NCBI GenBank assembly: GCA_001804815.1 | Contig: MHBI01000012.1 | Coordinates: 16,118-80,117 of the forward strand | Length of the DNA stretch: 64,000 nucleotides | Origin: Lentisphaerae bacterium GWF2_50_93 | Lineage (GTDB): Bacteria > Verrucomicrobiota > Lentisphaeria > Victivallales > GWF2-50-93 | Direction: 5' to 3' | In this document: positions 51,696-63,500 of the stretch, piece after piece | Layout of the letters: every line of letters begins with the position of its first letter | Numbering within the stretch: position 1 is the stretch's first letter | Program-made: the position numbers and the translations under genes | The notes under the pieces: generated by a model | Seen by the model: only the letters and a program-made list of their open reading frames with translations | The model's database searches: none | Told to the model about the DNA's origin: nothing

Positions 51696-54600
51696 ATGCA
51701 TAATCCGAAAACCTTGTCCTTTTTTCAATCCACCGGCCATCTGAAGCAAAACCTACTTCCGAGCCTCCTGCTGGAACATCTGCTTTCACGCATGCCAGGA
51801 ATGCTTCTGTTTCTTTTCACGATCATGGCATGTTCATGCGGCACATATGCCGCCGAGCAATTCACCATGACCATGCAGCAGCCGACCAACAACGAGGGCA
51901 CGCTTGCTCCTCCTGGGAACACCATATACTCAGGCACTGATCTGAACATAACATGCACGCCCAAAAGCGGCTGGGCCTTCGTAGAGTGGTATTCTATTCC
52001 TGATGGCAGCGTGGTCTTTGACAACGCCAACACCCAAAACACCAAAATAACTAATATGACAGCCAATGCCACTGTATCCGCCAATTTCAGCAGAGTCTAT
52101 AACCTGACAATGGCAAGCAACCCTGGCAGCGTCGGGAACCTCAGTCCCGACAAGGGATCTGTCACTCCAGAACCGCCGAACACTGACATTGCCATTACCG
52201 CTTCGACAGATCAGGGTTCGGTAGGCAAATACATTTTCACAGGATGGACCGCCGCGCCAACGGCAAACGCCACGTTCGCAGATTCAACAAACCCGAATAC
52301 AACCGTGAAACTGACCGGGAATGTAACCGTGACTGCAAATTATGTGGAAGGCGCTTTCCTCACTACCAGCATCCTTCCATCATTTGAAGGCAACGCATGG
52401 GGCAGCGTCACGCCGGTCACTCCGCCGCCGAAGGCCGTAATGAAGAATACGCCTGTTGCAATCAAGGCCACTCCTTCCGGCAGCAACCATGCCTTCCAGA
52501 AATGGACCACTGATTCAAACACCGCAACCTTTGCGAATTCCGCAATTGCAGAAACTACAGTGACGCTGACAGGAGATGCCACCATCTATGCGCAGTTCAC
52601 AGCAAGCTATACCCTGACGTTTGACAACCTTTCAGGCTTGGATACGGACAAATTCACTGTCTATGCGCTCGGATTCAGCACTGATTCAAAGAAAATGCTG
52701 AACGTGGCCGGAGGTGGCACCGTGGGTGTTTTCGAACCCATGTCAGGGGGCAATGTCCCGTCCTTCAAGGTCGGCTCGGAGATCACCAGCATAACGGTCA
52801 GCAACACCAACGAACTTGTCGGCACCCGCATATATTTCTTCTTCAAGGACAAGGATATCACTGACTACGCAGACAATCCCGGGACCAACGGGGGGCCCCG
52901 GTTCGCATACGCGAAGAGCGGAGCTGAAGTGACGCAGTGCAAGAACCCGCCACAGAAGGAATACCCTATATTCAACTATGTCGAGCTTACCTTCAAGGAA
53001 AAGCAGGACATGTATATGGATGTCTCAAGCGTGGACGGTTTCTTCTTCCCTGTCACCGTCACCGCCACCAACGCCGATGGAAGCCAGGAGTACCGCCAGG
53101 TTGGCCAGCCGCTGATTCCCGGCATGACCGGCGAGAACATAGTGGACACCTACCAGCCTTTCATGGATGCCCTGACGGCTGGCGGTGAAGATGCGAGCGC
53201 CTATCTGGATCTGTATACGGATCCGCGTGAAGCCACTTTCAAAGGGCTGCTCAATCCCGGCCTTTATCTCCAGGAAACTGCCTCGATGGGGAATACTCTC
53301 CATACTGTTTTTGATGACGCCCTGGACAAAATCTTCACTGACGCGGCATTCTACAGTAAAATCAGCCTGTGGCAGAACGGCACTGATAAATACAGCGACT
53401 ACTTTACAGCCACTGGGGTAACAACTGCATTTCCAGGAACCACCAACACGCATCCCGCCCTCAAGTTCACCGGCGTAAACACCAGGAATGTCTACAACGT
53501 GTTCAATCCCGTGGGTTTTTCCGTGGTGAACTACAAGGGAGCCGACGCGAAATACCATCCGATCTTGGGAACGATAAAAAGCAACGTCCTGACGTTCGAC
53601 AACCCGATACCTGTGGCCAATTCAAAACTCACCGTGGGCATGTATGTCAGCAGCGGAGGCGGGTCGACGGATAAAACAACAAGGATCACCAAAATCAACA
53701 CGTTGGCAGGTAATGTCGTATCGGTGAATCTCAACAGCGGCGAAGACTACAGCACGTCTTTCCAATATAAATTCTCCAAGGCGCCCACCAACTATTATTT
53801 TTCCTCGGGTTGCATGGTTTTTGCCGGACTTGCACTGATGGCGGATGGAGGCACCAGGTCGGACATGACAGCCGACAACGACAAGACTGTCATCAACGGA
53901 CTGGAGAACCAGATCGTGTCAGCCTTGAACCGCGGGGTCGCAGTTGTCGACTATGCCGGCGTCAACCAGGGGCACACGACTGACAACTGGGCGACTGAGA
54001 CAAACTGGTATCCCAAAAGCCAGCCCCAGAACTTGTTCTCCCTGTTCATGCATACCTCGAAGATCGTCGACGATCACATCTTCACGCTCCCCACAGGAGC
54101 CGTGGACGCGGCACGCGGTGGCAAGATGGCCATGGCCTATGGATTCTGCTATGACGAGAATCCGGTCCACAGCATTGTAGGGCCACAGGTCCCTTCAGAA
54201 TTCCCTGTACCGCTCCCCGCAGGCACCACCAACCTAAAGATAAGCCTGGGCAAATGGTCCGACACCAAAGCAGATGCGAAACTCACCATGGCGCTGAACG
54301 AAGCCCTTGGAGGCACGGTCGATCCGGCCGTAGGCGAGCATGACCATAAGGTGAATGACAATGTGCCTGTCACCGCGACCCCCAACGCGGGCTACCAGTT
54401 CGGAAGATGGAACGTGTCCGGCAACTGCACGGTCGACAAACCCGGCGCCGCCACAGGCGCCAGCCTGACTGTCAAAGGCGCCACCGCAGGGGCGTCTGCG
54501 AACTTCGCAAAGATTGTGGACATATCCGGCATTGTCGGAGGCGGCAAGGTTTCCATCACAGATCTGGCCGATTCAAAGGCCGGAATGAAGAACATCCTGG

Positions 54601-57600
54601 TGTTCAATGTGACAACGGAAAAGAACTTCGCGCTGACGACATCCGGAGGCACCGGCGACTGCGACATATACCTCAAGCAGGGAATGGCGCCGAACCTGAC
54701 TGACTACCAGTACAAGAGCACCAAGGATGGCGCTTCAGAAGTCGTTACGGTCAAGAATCCGGCAGCCGGCGACTGGCATGTCCTGCTTTATTCCGCCGCG
54801 GACTTCGCTAGCGTGAAACTTGATATCGAGGTCAAGACAAACGTTCCAGACAAACCGGTCCTCACCGGTTCGATCTCGGGCACGAAGATAAATCTGTCAT
54901 GGACGGCAACCGGGGACAAATACGACCTCTACCGCTGTGAGACAGATTCTACTTCCACCGCAACTGTCATACAGTCGGATATTGCCGTGCTTTCATATCA
55001 GACAGCGTTCACCGGAACCTACTACTACTACTGGGTGAAGGCGAAGAAAGATGACTCCGGCACCATCATCGAGAGCGACTTCAGCAATGTGGCGCATCCG
55101 ACCGGGCCTGATGTGATCACCAAGGTCCTGAAGAACGGAACGCCGGTAACTGGAATAGCCGGAGCCGCCGCCTCGACAAAGACATACCAGATTGACGTCC
55201 CCGCCGGACAGGCGCTGCTTGAAATCAAGGCATATGGCGGCAGCGGCACATACGACATGGATGCCGGGCTTGACGGCAGTCCGGAAAGATTTCATGCGCT
55301 GGTTGACAGTTCTCCCGAAATCATCCGCATAGTAAATCCTGCCAAAGGCTCCTACCTGATACACCTCTATGGAAAAACCGCATACAGCGGAGTCTCAATA
55401 GTCGCGAAGTACTACGGAACGGCGCCATTGGCAGTCACCGGCCTGACTGCAAGCCAGGGAACCTATTCCAACATCGTCCTGCTATGGAAGGATTCGCCCG
55501 GAGCAACTTACTACGAGATATGGAGAAGCAGGACAAAGCGACTGGCAGAAGCCTCCAGGATAGGGAACGCAACGGACAGTTCATATGAGGACAATGCGAA
55601 TCTGGAAGCGGATGTCAAATATTACTACTGGGTCAAGGCCGCCAATTACGTAGGCGTTTCAAAGGAGAGCATAGGCGTTTCAGGTTTCATATTGAAAAAG
55701 CCCACGACTGTCCCTGCAGGAGTAAAGGCCAGCAATTCGAATTTTGACAGGATTGCAGTCTCCTGGTCGAAATGCACAAACGCGACAAGCTATCTTGTCT
55801 ACAGGAATACTGTCAACAATTCCGCTACCGCCGCCCTTGTCACCGAAGTGGCTGGCGGAAGTTCGACGACATATTCGTATGACAACATGGGCGACACACT
55901 GACCACCGGAACAACCTATTATTATTTCATAAAGGGCAAGAATGGAAGCGGCACAGGAGGGTTCAGCCTGGGCGCGGCAGGAATCCTGAACAACAAGGGG
56001 CCGGGATCAATCGACGCGAGCCAGGGCACATATTACGGGAAAGTCAGAATCACCTGGTCTGAAGTTCCGGGAGCTACAGGATACGAAGTCTACCGATATG
56101 CGAACAAGGACATGTCGGATATTCCACAGACATTCGACGCCGCCGGAAACCTCTTCTACGATGATGCGGCAGCAGTCAAGGCGACGACCTACTATTACAG
56201 GGTAAAGGCGAAATACAAGGCGGTCTATACGAGCCTTTTCAGCCCTTCCGACTCGGGATATCATAACGACAACATCGCATCGCTTAAAGCTCCGGTCATG
56301 AAGAGCGCCACAAAGGGGGACTTCGGATTTGTGAGAGTCGCATGGTCCATGGTGACCCTTGCCGGGAACTACAAGGTCTACAGGAACACCGTGAATACGT
56401 TCGGAAGCTCTCAATTGCTTACAACCACCGCAGACATATCCTGCGATGATGCGACGGCAGTTCCCGATACCACATACTGGTACTGGGTGAAGGCGAACAA
56501 CGACGATGCCGACGCGACCAGCGTGCCGAGCAATTCGATGTCGGGATTTGCGAAATCCGCAAGCACGGCCATAACCGACGGTGAAACAGTGAGCGCAGGC
56601 GCCGCCAGGGGAAGCTACAAATTTTATTCCTTCGAGGTTCCGGACGCGGCAACAAGGCTTGTTGTAAATCTCACCGGGACTTCTTCCTCGAACAACTGCG
56701 ACCTCTACGTGAAACTGGCCTCATATCCTAAGCTCTCGTCATACAATGCCAAGGGCGCTGCCATTGCCGGAGGCAAGACCCTGACAGTCAGCAACCCGGC
56801 ACAAGGCACATGGTACGTGCTGCTCTATGGGACCACGGATTACGCCAACGTCACGCTTTCAGCGCAGTGCTATTCGGTCAGCAATATTGTCCTGACGGAA
56901 GTTCCCGCCAACAACCTCACGCCTCCCTTCACGGTTAAGTTCAAAGGCAAGGTCGTAGACAAGTCCGGCGCGGGCATTGCCGGGCTCAACCTGCAGGCGA
57001 GAAATCCTATCACCGGCCTCAGCACATGGCTCAAGGCAAAAACTGATGCCGGCGGGTTCTGGACCTTCTCTTCGAACATTGACAGGGAAGGCGCGCACGA
57101 ATTCGATTTCTTCTTCACAACGCTGCCAGACGTGGCCAAGGGAACCGCAACGCATACCGTCTTCACGAGGAAGGACAGCTGGGAACCCGAGGGCTTCTTC
57201 GATTTCTCGTCGTATCTGCCTGGTTTGACGAGTCCGCTGACGCCCGAAGAGACAATCAACATGCAGAACTACCTCAACATCCGCCAGGGATGGGAGGACG
57301 GCGCCATTGACCCTGACTCCGAAGTTCTCTGGATTGAGGGCACGCTTGGGAAGACCTCCCTGGACACTGACATCCTCAGCAAGCTGGACGACGGGCTCTA
57401 CCTGTTTTTCTATGGTTTCGACGGAGCAGGCTGCGGAAATGACCTTGTCGCTTCACCGGCGCTCAGGCCCTACCCTCTGCTTGTCCATGTATCGCCCGGC
57501 AAAAAGAGCACAGTGCTCAACAACCTAAACGCGCTCGGGATCGTAGGAGACGCGCAGAGATCCGATATCCTAGCCGGAAAAACCGGAATAGTCTCATTTG

Positions 57601-58943
57601 CCGCATTGAGCAATCCCGGCGAAGACATATCGGGGATAAGGGGAGTCTCCCTCATTGCACGCGAACAGCTGGAGGCGCTTGCGAATCTCGCAGACAACAA
57701 TTCATCGGTCTCATTCGTGGAGGACAGGAAATTCGGCTACGTCGCATCAAAAATAATCAAGGTCAAGGTCGACGGAGGCGCCCGTGAATTCAACCTGGCC
57801 GCAGACTGCATCGCCGTTGACCGGCAAATCACGGCTGAATTGAATTCCATGGTGTCCAGATACTGGCAGAACTACTGGTCGGGGAAACCCGGATGGAACG
57901 GCGGCCTCGCATTGTATGTCATATGCCCGAAAGGGACTTTTTATGTGTCCAACAATATGCCGGGAGGAACAGAAAGCTCGCATTTCCGCTGCGCGAGCGT
58001 GACCAAGACCTTCACCGCCGCCTCAATCATGCTCCTGCAGCAGGAAGGGCTGTTGAACATCGACGATCTCATCACTGCTCCTATTCCCGGTTCGGCTGAA
58101 CCTTATGTTCCAGATACCGCCGAGTACAATATCCCCAACAAGGGAAGCATCACGATTAGAATGCTGCTCAAGCACCGCGCCGGAGTCTTTGACATCACCA
58201 ACAGCGACATACCGGCCGACAAGCCAGTTCCATATGCAGGCCAGAACTATCTCGATTATGTCAAGGGCACTCCAGGCGGAATGGAACACACTTTCACATT
58301 CGATGAATTGCTCGGGGTGGTGTCCACAAACCAGCTGAGCTATTTTGCGCCGGGCACTTCCTTTACATACAGCGACACCGGCTATTCCCTGCTGGGCAAA
58401 ATAATTGAAAGGGTTTCAGGGGAAAGCTACGGCGAGTTTGTCAGCCATTATCTGATTGAGCCAAACCACATGGACCAGACAACGCTTCCACATCTGGGTA
58501 CGGACCGCAGCATACCAGCAGCATTTGAGACCGGATATGATTATTCCTCAAATACGCTGAAAGAAGCCACCCTCGACAATATGTCACCGCACGTTGCGGA
58601 AGGGAATATGATCACGACTCCGACCGACCTGGGCAACTGGATGAGGCGTCTCATCGAGGGCAAAGCGGGCCTTTCTTCCGGCACCGTCAGCCAGATGACT
58701 GCAGGAACGGCAGTTGCTTATGGCCTGGGAATCTTCTGTACGGACGGACTTGGCTACGGACACACAGGCGGACACAATGGATACCTGACAGCTGCATTCT
58801 GCGATCCAATACAGGACGTGACAGTCATCATATCAGCCTCAGGCGTCAACTGGGATGATACCGAAAATGAAATGAATATGATATACCAGGTCGGACGGGA
58901 AGCCAAGACCATCCTCGGCTATTCGATAACAGAACCGTATTGA
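51696..58943 (+). CDS. Giant secreted multidomain protein: GH64-like glucanase plus class C serine hydrolase
   Basis: 2415 residues, predicted signal near residues 33-52. Order: three InlB-B-type repeats (GWAFVEWYS, YIFTGWTA, HAFQKWTT; about 53-300); a GH64/thaumatin-like beta-1,3-glucanase-type domain (about 303-840; RIYFFFKDKD, MAYGFCYDENP); another repeat; PPC domains and four or five FN3 domains (about 950-1735); a carboxypeptidase-regulatory domain; and a beta-lactamase/PBP-type hydrolase (about 2045-2415) with Ser2101-Val-Thr-Lys2104, Tyr2225-Ser-Asp and His2356-Thr-Gly-Gly. Probably secreted; acts on glucans and perhaps peptidoglycan-like or ester substrates. YSD replaces the usual YxN. 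Confidence 0.88.
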   Translation: MHNPKTLSFFQSTGHLKQNLLPSLLLEHLLSRMPGMLLFLFTIMACSCGTYAAEQFTMTMQQPTNNEGTLAPPGNTIYSGTDLNITCTPKSGWAFVEWYSIPDGSVVFDNANTQNTKITNMTANATVSANFSRVYNLTMASNPGSVGNLSPDKGSVTPEPPNTDIAITASTDQGSVGKYIFTGWTAAPTANATFADSTNPNTTVKLTGNVTVTANYVEGAFLTTSILPSFEGNAWGSVTPVTPPPKAVMKNTPVAIKATPSGSNHAFQKWTTDSNTATFANSAIAETTVTLTGDATIYAQFTASYTLTFDNLSGLDTDKFTVYALGFSTDSKKMLNVAGGGTVGVFEPMSGGNVPSFKVGSEITSITVSNTNELVGTRIYFFFKDKDITDYADNPGTNGGPRFAYAKSGAEVTQCKNPPQKEYPIFNYVELTFKEKQDMYMDVSSVDGFFFPVTVTATNADGSQEYRQVGQPLIPGMTGENIVDTYQPFMDALTAGGEDASAYLDLYTDPREATFKGLLNPGLYLQETASMGNTLHTVFDDALDKIFTDAAFYSKISLWQNGTDKYSDYFTATGVTTAFPGTTNTHPALKFTGVNTRNVYNVFNPVGFSVVNYKGADAKYHPILGTIKSNVLTFDNPIPVANSKLTVGMYVSSGGGSTDKTTRITKINTLAGNVVSVNLNSGEDYSTSFQYKFSKAPTNYYFSSGCMVFAGLALMADGGTRSDMTADNDKTVINGLENQIVSALNRGVAVVDYAGVNQGHTTDNWATETNWYPKSQPQNLFSLFMHTSKIVDDHIFTLPTGAVDAARGGKMAMAYGFCYDENPVHSIVGPQVPSEFPVPLPAGTTNLKISLGKWSDTKADAKLTMALNEALGGTVDPAVGEHDHKVNDNVPVTATPNAGYQFGRWNVSGNCTVDKPGAATGASLTVKGATAGASANFAKIVDISGIVGGGKVSITDLADSKAGMKNILVFNVTTEKNFALTTSGGTGDCDIYLKQGMAPNLTDYQYKSTKDGASEVVTVKNPAAGDWHVLLYSAADFASVKLDIEVKTNVPDKPVLTGSISGTKINLSWTATGDKYDLYRCETDSTSTATVIQSDIAVLSYQTAFTGTYYYYWVKAKKDDSGTIIESDFSNVAHPTGPDVITKVLKNGTPVTGIAGAAASTKTYQIDVPAGQALLEIKAYGGSGTYDMDAGLDGSPERFHALVDSSPEIIRIVNPAKGSYLIHLYGKTAYSGVSIVAKYYGTAPLAVTGLTASQGTYSNIVLLWKDSPGATYYEIWRSRTKRLAEASRIGNATDSSYEDNANLEADVKYYYWVKAANYVGVSKESIGVSGFILKKPTTVPAGVKASNSNFDRIAVSWSKCTNATSYLVYRNTVNNSATAALVTEVAGGSSTTYSYDNMGDTLTTGTTYYYFIKGKNGSGTGGFSLGAAGILNNKGPGSIDASQGTYYGKVRITWSEVPGATGYEVYRYANKDMSDIPQTFDAAGNLFYDDAAAVKATTYYYRVKAKYKAVYTSLFSPSDSGYHNDNIASLKAPVMKSATKGDFGFVRVAWSMVTLAGNYKVYRNTVNTFGSSQLLTTTADISCDDATAVPDTTYWYWVKANNDDADATSVPSNSMSGFAKSASTAITDGETVSAGAARGSYKFYSFEVPDAATRLVVNLTGTSSSNNCDLYVKLASYPKLSSYNAKGAAIAGGKTLTVSNPAQGTWYVLLYGTTDYANVTLSAQCYSVSNIVLTEVPANNLTPPFTVKFKGKVVDKSGAGIAGLNLQARNPITGLSTWLKAKTDAGGFWTFSSNIDREGAHEFDFFFTTLPDVAKGTATHTVFTRKDSWEPEGFFDFSSYLPGLTSPLTPEETINMQNYLNIRQGWEDGAIDPDSEVLWIEGTLGKTSLDTDILSKLDDGLYLFFYGFDGAGCGNDLVASPALRPYPLLVHVSPGKKSTVLNNLNALGIVGDAQRSDILAGKTGIVSFAALSNPGEDISGIRGVSLIAREQLEALANLADNNSSVSFVEDRKFGYVASKIIKVKVDGGAREFNLAADCIAVDRQITAELNSMVSRYWQNYWSGKPGWNGGLALYVICPKGTFYVSNNMPGGTESSHFRCASVTKTFTAASIMLLQQEGLLNIDDLITAPIPGSAEPYVPDTAEYNIPNKGSITIRMLLKHRAGVFDITNSDIPADKPVPYAGQNYLDYVKGTPGGMEHTFTFDELLGVVSTNQLSYFAPGTSFTYSDTGYSLLGKIIERVSGESYGEFVSHYLIEPNHMDQTTLPHLGTDRSIPAAFETGYDYSSNTLKEATLDNMSPHVAEGNMITTPTDLGNWMRRLIEGKAGLSSGTVSQMTAGTAVAYGLGIFCTDGLGYGHTGGHNGYLTAAFCDPIQDVTVIISASGVNWDDTENEMNMIYQVGREAKTILGYSITEPY

Positions 58944-58972
58944 CCCGGCAAGACTGCGAATTCCTTGGACCA

Positions 58973-60316
58973 TCACTTCTTTGAGTAGTCGGAGAGCATA
59001 GCCTTGAGCTGCCTTGTGTCGATCCCCTGCGAGTCCAGCTTCTGGATGTACGCCTCGGCTTTTCCAAGCTGCATGGTCTGGATGATGACCTGCGCAGTGG
59101 CGACCTTCTCCTGCGAAGTCCTGTTCTTGTCGGAATCCGAGTATGAGAACGCAAAAACAAGTACGACGATCACGGCTGTCAATATGACACCGCCCTTCCT
59201 GATATTCCGGATGATATATCCAAGAGACGCCCCGGCAAGCACGCATATCAGCGGCACGCACGGAATCCTGAACCTGTAGAACATCTCGAAATAAATCATC
59301 GTCATGAGATACGCCAGGACGAAAATAGAAACACAGAGCACCCCCTTGTTCCGCCTGTAAAGCCACAGCACCGCAACGGCCAGCGCAAGAATAAGATTGA
59401 ACGTCAGGGGAAAAATCCACAGGATGTCCACCACGTCCCTGTGCGCATAGAATGACAGGCTGTTTGGGATTTCGTAGGACGAACAGAACTTCACGATCTG
59501 GGAAGGCATGTTCTTGACAACCACCTCAACGGCGAAGGAATTGTCCTCCTTCACCCGTTCCCCGTAATAGAAGCTGAGAACGTTCTTCAGGTTTCCCGGA
59601 ATGATGGTCGGACTGTTGAACCTCACGAGATTATACATGATGACCGGAGATATCAGCAACGCAAAGGCGAGAAGATATGCAAGTACCTGCTTCATCCTGA
59701 TCCTCGCCCGGAACTTGCTGAACATGAAGACAGCCGCGGGCAGAAAGACTATTGGAATGAAATTCTCCCTTCCCAGGACGCATAATCCGGCAAAGACTCC
59801 GGCAAGCGCAAAATAAAAAGTCCTTCTGGAAGTGGCAGCCCTGAGCAGGAAATACACATAGCTTATGAAGCAGAGTGCAAGTGGAGCCTCCCGCAGGAAA
59901 TCGAGCGTTATCAGGGACGCAGGTCCGTAAAAGCAATATATCAGTGCCCCAATCTGCGCCTTCTCCCTTCCGATCCTAAGCCTGAGTCCGAGCCAGTAGA
60001 TCATGACCGGAATCATTGCGCAGAGCGCGGCCTGGAGTACGCGCATAATAACCAGGTTCCCCTGGGCGACTGCAACTAGGCCGGCAAGGAACACAGTGTA
60101 TCCAGGCGAAAAACGGTATACGCCCTCAGGCAGTTTCATCTTGTAGAGGTCTGCCGCCGTAAAAAGCATGGTCTTCTGATCGGTGCCTTCGATCGGCAGC
60201 GGAAGAAGTCCGAACGAACGGATGTTGTAGAGGAGCATCAAAGACAGGGTCAGAGCAAAACAATATACGAGCACTGCAAAATGCTTTTCTACGAATTTCT
60301 GGATTTCAACGTTCAT
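58973..60316 (-). CDS. GT-C membrane glycosyltransferase (PMT/ArnT-like)
   Basis: 447 residues with about ten membrane helices (VLVYCFALTLSLMLLYNI, LVIMRVLQAALCAMIPVMIY, AALLA-type segments) and the early acidic RFSPGYTVFLAGL segment of the PMT_2 family. Members transfer sugars from lipid-linked donors onto proteins or lipid A at the outer side of the inner membrane. Acceptor and donor unknown. It ends 27 bases from the convergent giant gene. Confidence 0.8.
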   Translation of the reverse strand: MNVEIQKFVEKHFAVLVYCFALTLSLMLLYNIRSFGLLPLPIEGTDQKTMLFTAADLYKMKLPEGVYRFSPGYTVFLAGLVAVAQGNLVIMRVLQAALCAMIPVMIYWLGLRLRIGREKAQIGALIYCFYGPASLITLDFLREAPLALCFISYVYFLLRAATSRRTFYFALAGVFAGLCVLGRENFIPIVFLPAAVFMFSKFRARIRMKQVLAYLLAFALLISPVIMYNLVRFNSPTIIPGNLKNVLSFYYGERVKEDNSFAVEVVVKNMPSQIVKFCSSYEIPNSLSFYAHRDVVDILWIFPLTFNLILALAVAVLWLYRRNKGVLCVSIFVLAYLMTMIYFEMFYRFRIPCVPLICVLAGASLGYIIRNIRKGGVILTAVIVVLVFAFSYSDSDKNRTSQEKVATAQVIIQTMQLGKAEAYIQKLDSQGIDTRQLKAMLSDYSKK

Positions 60317-60361
60317 TTATCCTCCACCATCTAATTAGATGAGCTGATTTCAAAACTCGAA

Positions 60362-60411
60362 GTAGAACAAGCCTCTGGCTTGTTTTTACGCAAGCCGGAG
60401 GCTTGCGCTAC
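60362..60411. repeat. GTAGAACA...GCTAC double palindrome
   Basis: GTAGAACAAGCCTCTGGCTT and ACGCAAGCCGGAGGCTTGCG are two palindromic arms, with GTAGAACA and GCGCTAC at the ends, as in the repeat at 2611-2730. A short inverted repeat (ACAACTAAAGTTGT) follows near 60490. Confidence 0.7.
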
Positions 60412-60585
60412 TCTCCGGAATCGAACTTTTGAAAATACCTCATATGAGAAATTCATGACTATAGCCATATGTATTGCTGAAGCAAAGACACAACTAAAGT
60501 TGTGAACTCCTACAAGTTTTATCTCCATAAAAAGACTTTCCTGCGTTTTGCAATCAACTTAAATATAGGCCCAATACATTATGAT

Positions 60586-63500
60586 TCAGTTTCCGTTCAC
60601 TTTCCCTGTTCTTAAAAATGCGAGACTGGCGGAAATATTCTTCTCCGGGATGTTCAAGAGCAATGCAAGCGCCTTCCTGTAGAGTTCAAGCTGTGGTGCA
60701 TACGACTCCAGAGAATTTTCCATATCCTCCTCTGAACTCACGTGATCCGTTTTGTAATCAAGTATCACGGCACCAGTGATGCCGTTCTGATCCCTCAATA
60801 TCGTCACCCTGTCAAACTGGCCGCTTATCCATCTGCCTTCAAGAATCAGTTCAAACCTCTTTTCCCGCCACAGCTCCGGATTTCCTGCGGGCTTCTCCAG
60901 CGAACTTCGCAATTCCTTTGACCCGATGGAACTGTTGAAGATGTCGATCGCGGCCGCGGCAGTCTTATCGGAAAAACCATTGCTCCTCCTCCATTCACTG
61001 CATATCCCCTTCAAGTCAGCGTCCTCAAGCCATCCGATATTTTCAAAGAGCTCATGAACTGCAATCCCCAGTTCCCTGGCGTCTTCGGCACCTTTCTCAA
61101 AAAGCCCGCCTGCCGAAACTGTCCTCTTCTCGGAACCGGAAGGCGTCTGCGTCTCCAGCACATCATCGAACTTGATGTTGACAGCTGGTCTTGCATCATG
61201 AGTTTCTCCGGAAACATGTTTCATCGGATATTTTCCGTACCAGCCATCCTTTCCAATTTCATATGCGGTCCTGAATTCAGCATCAGGCTGATCGTTCCTG
61301 TTTGAAAGTGTTCTCATCAGGACGTCCTGATGGTAGAAGGATTCGGACTTGGTCTTCGGAGGAGGATCGGCAATCATGTAGAGGGCCTCGGCCGCACGGG
61401 TCATGGCGACATAGAGCACACAGAGCGACTCATAGCATGAATCCTCGTCAATATCCTTCGCCAGCTCTCCGAGAACCGGATCAAGCTCGGTTATCCTCCG
61501 GTTCGGCATGAACATGAGCCATTCGGGCGAAAGGTCCTGCCTTTTCTTGACCTTGATGCCGCTCATGTCCGCCCTGCCTATGGACTTCGACTTCAGCTCA
61601 GGAAGAAACACAAGATCATATTCCAGCCCCTTCGCCTTGTAGACCGTCATTATCTGCACCGCGTCCTCCGCCGTCTCTCCGGGTATCTCGTATGCCTCTA
61701 TGTATTCAATGAAATCAATGCACCCTTTCCCTCCTCCGTGATCGAATATGCCGGCGGCGGACATGAACTGGTCCATCCTGCGTCTTGTGAATTCATCGAA
61801 CTGTATCTTTGCCTCCTTTTCCAGCCTAATGCTCCATTTCTGAATCGTCTCCGCGAATCCTGACTGGTAGACATCGTCCAGCACCTGCATGGAAACATCC
61901 GGCTGAGAGCCCATAATTCCTGCAAATGGAGTCATGCAAAGATGCTGCCATGCAAAATTGTCCTCGGGGTGTTCAGCAAACTTGAACAGCGACAGGAACG
62001 CCGGCACCACGGGATTATCGGTCAGTTTGAACTGGCCCTCTATCGAAACTTTTATCCCCTCAGCCTGCAGGTATTCGGCGATCAGTCGGCCTGTATTGTT
62101 CTGAAGCACAAGCACAGCCGTCGAAAGTCCGCGCTCAAAAGGCGAGATCTCCTTGATCTTGCCGACGATGATCCTGGTCTTCCTCGCGATCAAATCATCC
62201 TTCTGGACCCTGCCCTCGTCCTGGATCCTGTTCAGCTGCATCAACGTGGCATAGCCATCCAGCAACGGACTTCCATCCTTGTTCCTTGTCTTCGGCGAAT
62301 GCTCCTCCCAGACCCAGCGATTCTTCACGTCACCTGGAACTTCATCAATCTTATCAAGATTGCAGAAGACATTATTGACAGTCTGGATTACCTCCCTGCC
62401 GGAACGGAATGACCTGCTGAGAGTCTTCAGGCCTATGTCCGAGATCCCGCTGTATTCATCATAAATCGCCTTGAAGAGACTTGCCTCGCCCTCGCGCCAT
62501 CCATAGATCGCCTGCTTAGTATCGCCGACATAGAAGAAGCTCCTCCTGCCCGACCCATCCTGTATTATCTCGTCGATGAGGTTCTTTATTATCTTCCACT
62601 GCGGATAGCTGGTGTCCTGGAATTCATCGATGAGCCAGTGATCGTATTTCGAATCAAGCCTGTAGTCGATGTAGAGCCTGTCATCAGGGGAAGGCGTCCT
62701 GGATGTAAGGGCATAATGATTGTCACCGTATCCTGTTTCCGGGGAAAGGATGAATGGGATGTCCCCGAAGGTCAGCATGCCCGACTGCCTTATCATCATG
62801 TTGTAGAAATCCTCATACCTTTTGACCAGCCTGAATATGCCTTCCGTCTTGTGCAGCTGTGCGCTTATCTGGCATTTCATGATATGCCTCGCGAGGTTCA
62901 GCAGGCATTCGCACTCCGCTTCGCTGAGACGGATCTTAGTGCCGACAGTCAGTTCCGCATTGCCTCCTTCAAGGTCGGGGACTATTGAAAAGAGATTCTT
63001 GTTAAAGGAATTGTCGAAGTCCAACTGCGACTCAGGCCGGAAGTTCCCTGCCATTTCCATGAATTCAAGGAACTTGTCCCGCTGCTTGCCTGTCAAGGGC
63101 CTGGCTTCAATGAGCCCCCTCAGCTTTTCCACTTCTTCCTCGGGATTCACACGGGAACTGAGGACTGCAGATCCATCCGGCCAGATGTTCTCCGGAATCC
63201 CCCACATCTCCTCTTCAGGCGCACACAGATATTTGTAATGATATGAATCGACAAAGTCGCCGAGAATGTCGGCAAGCCGCTTCTCCTCCTTGCCGAAAGT
63301 CGCCTTCTTGAACTCCTCCAGGAACGAACTCCTCGTATCCTTGTCTGTGAATTCAATGTTCCACAGGATGTTCTTCAGGACTCTTCTTTTCGACTGCTCG
63401 ACCATCTTCTCGTCTATGACCTCGAAATCACCGGAAAGCCCGAACTCAAATGAGAAAGTCTTTATGATCCTTACAAAGAAACTGTCCAGAGTCCCAATCT

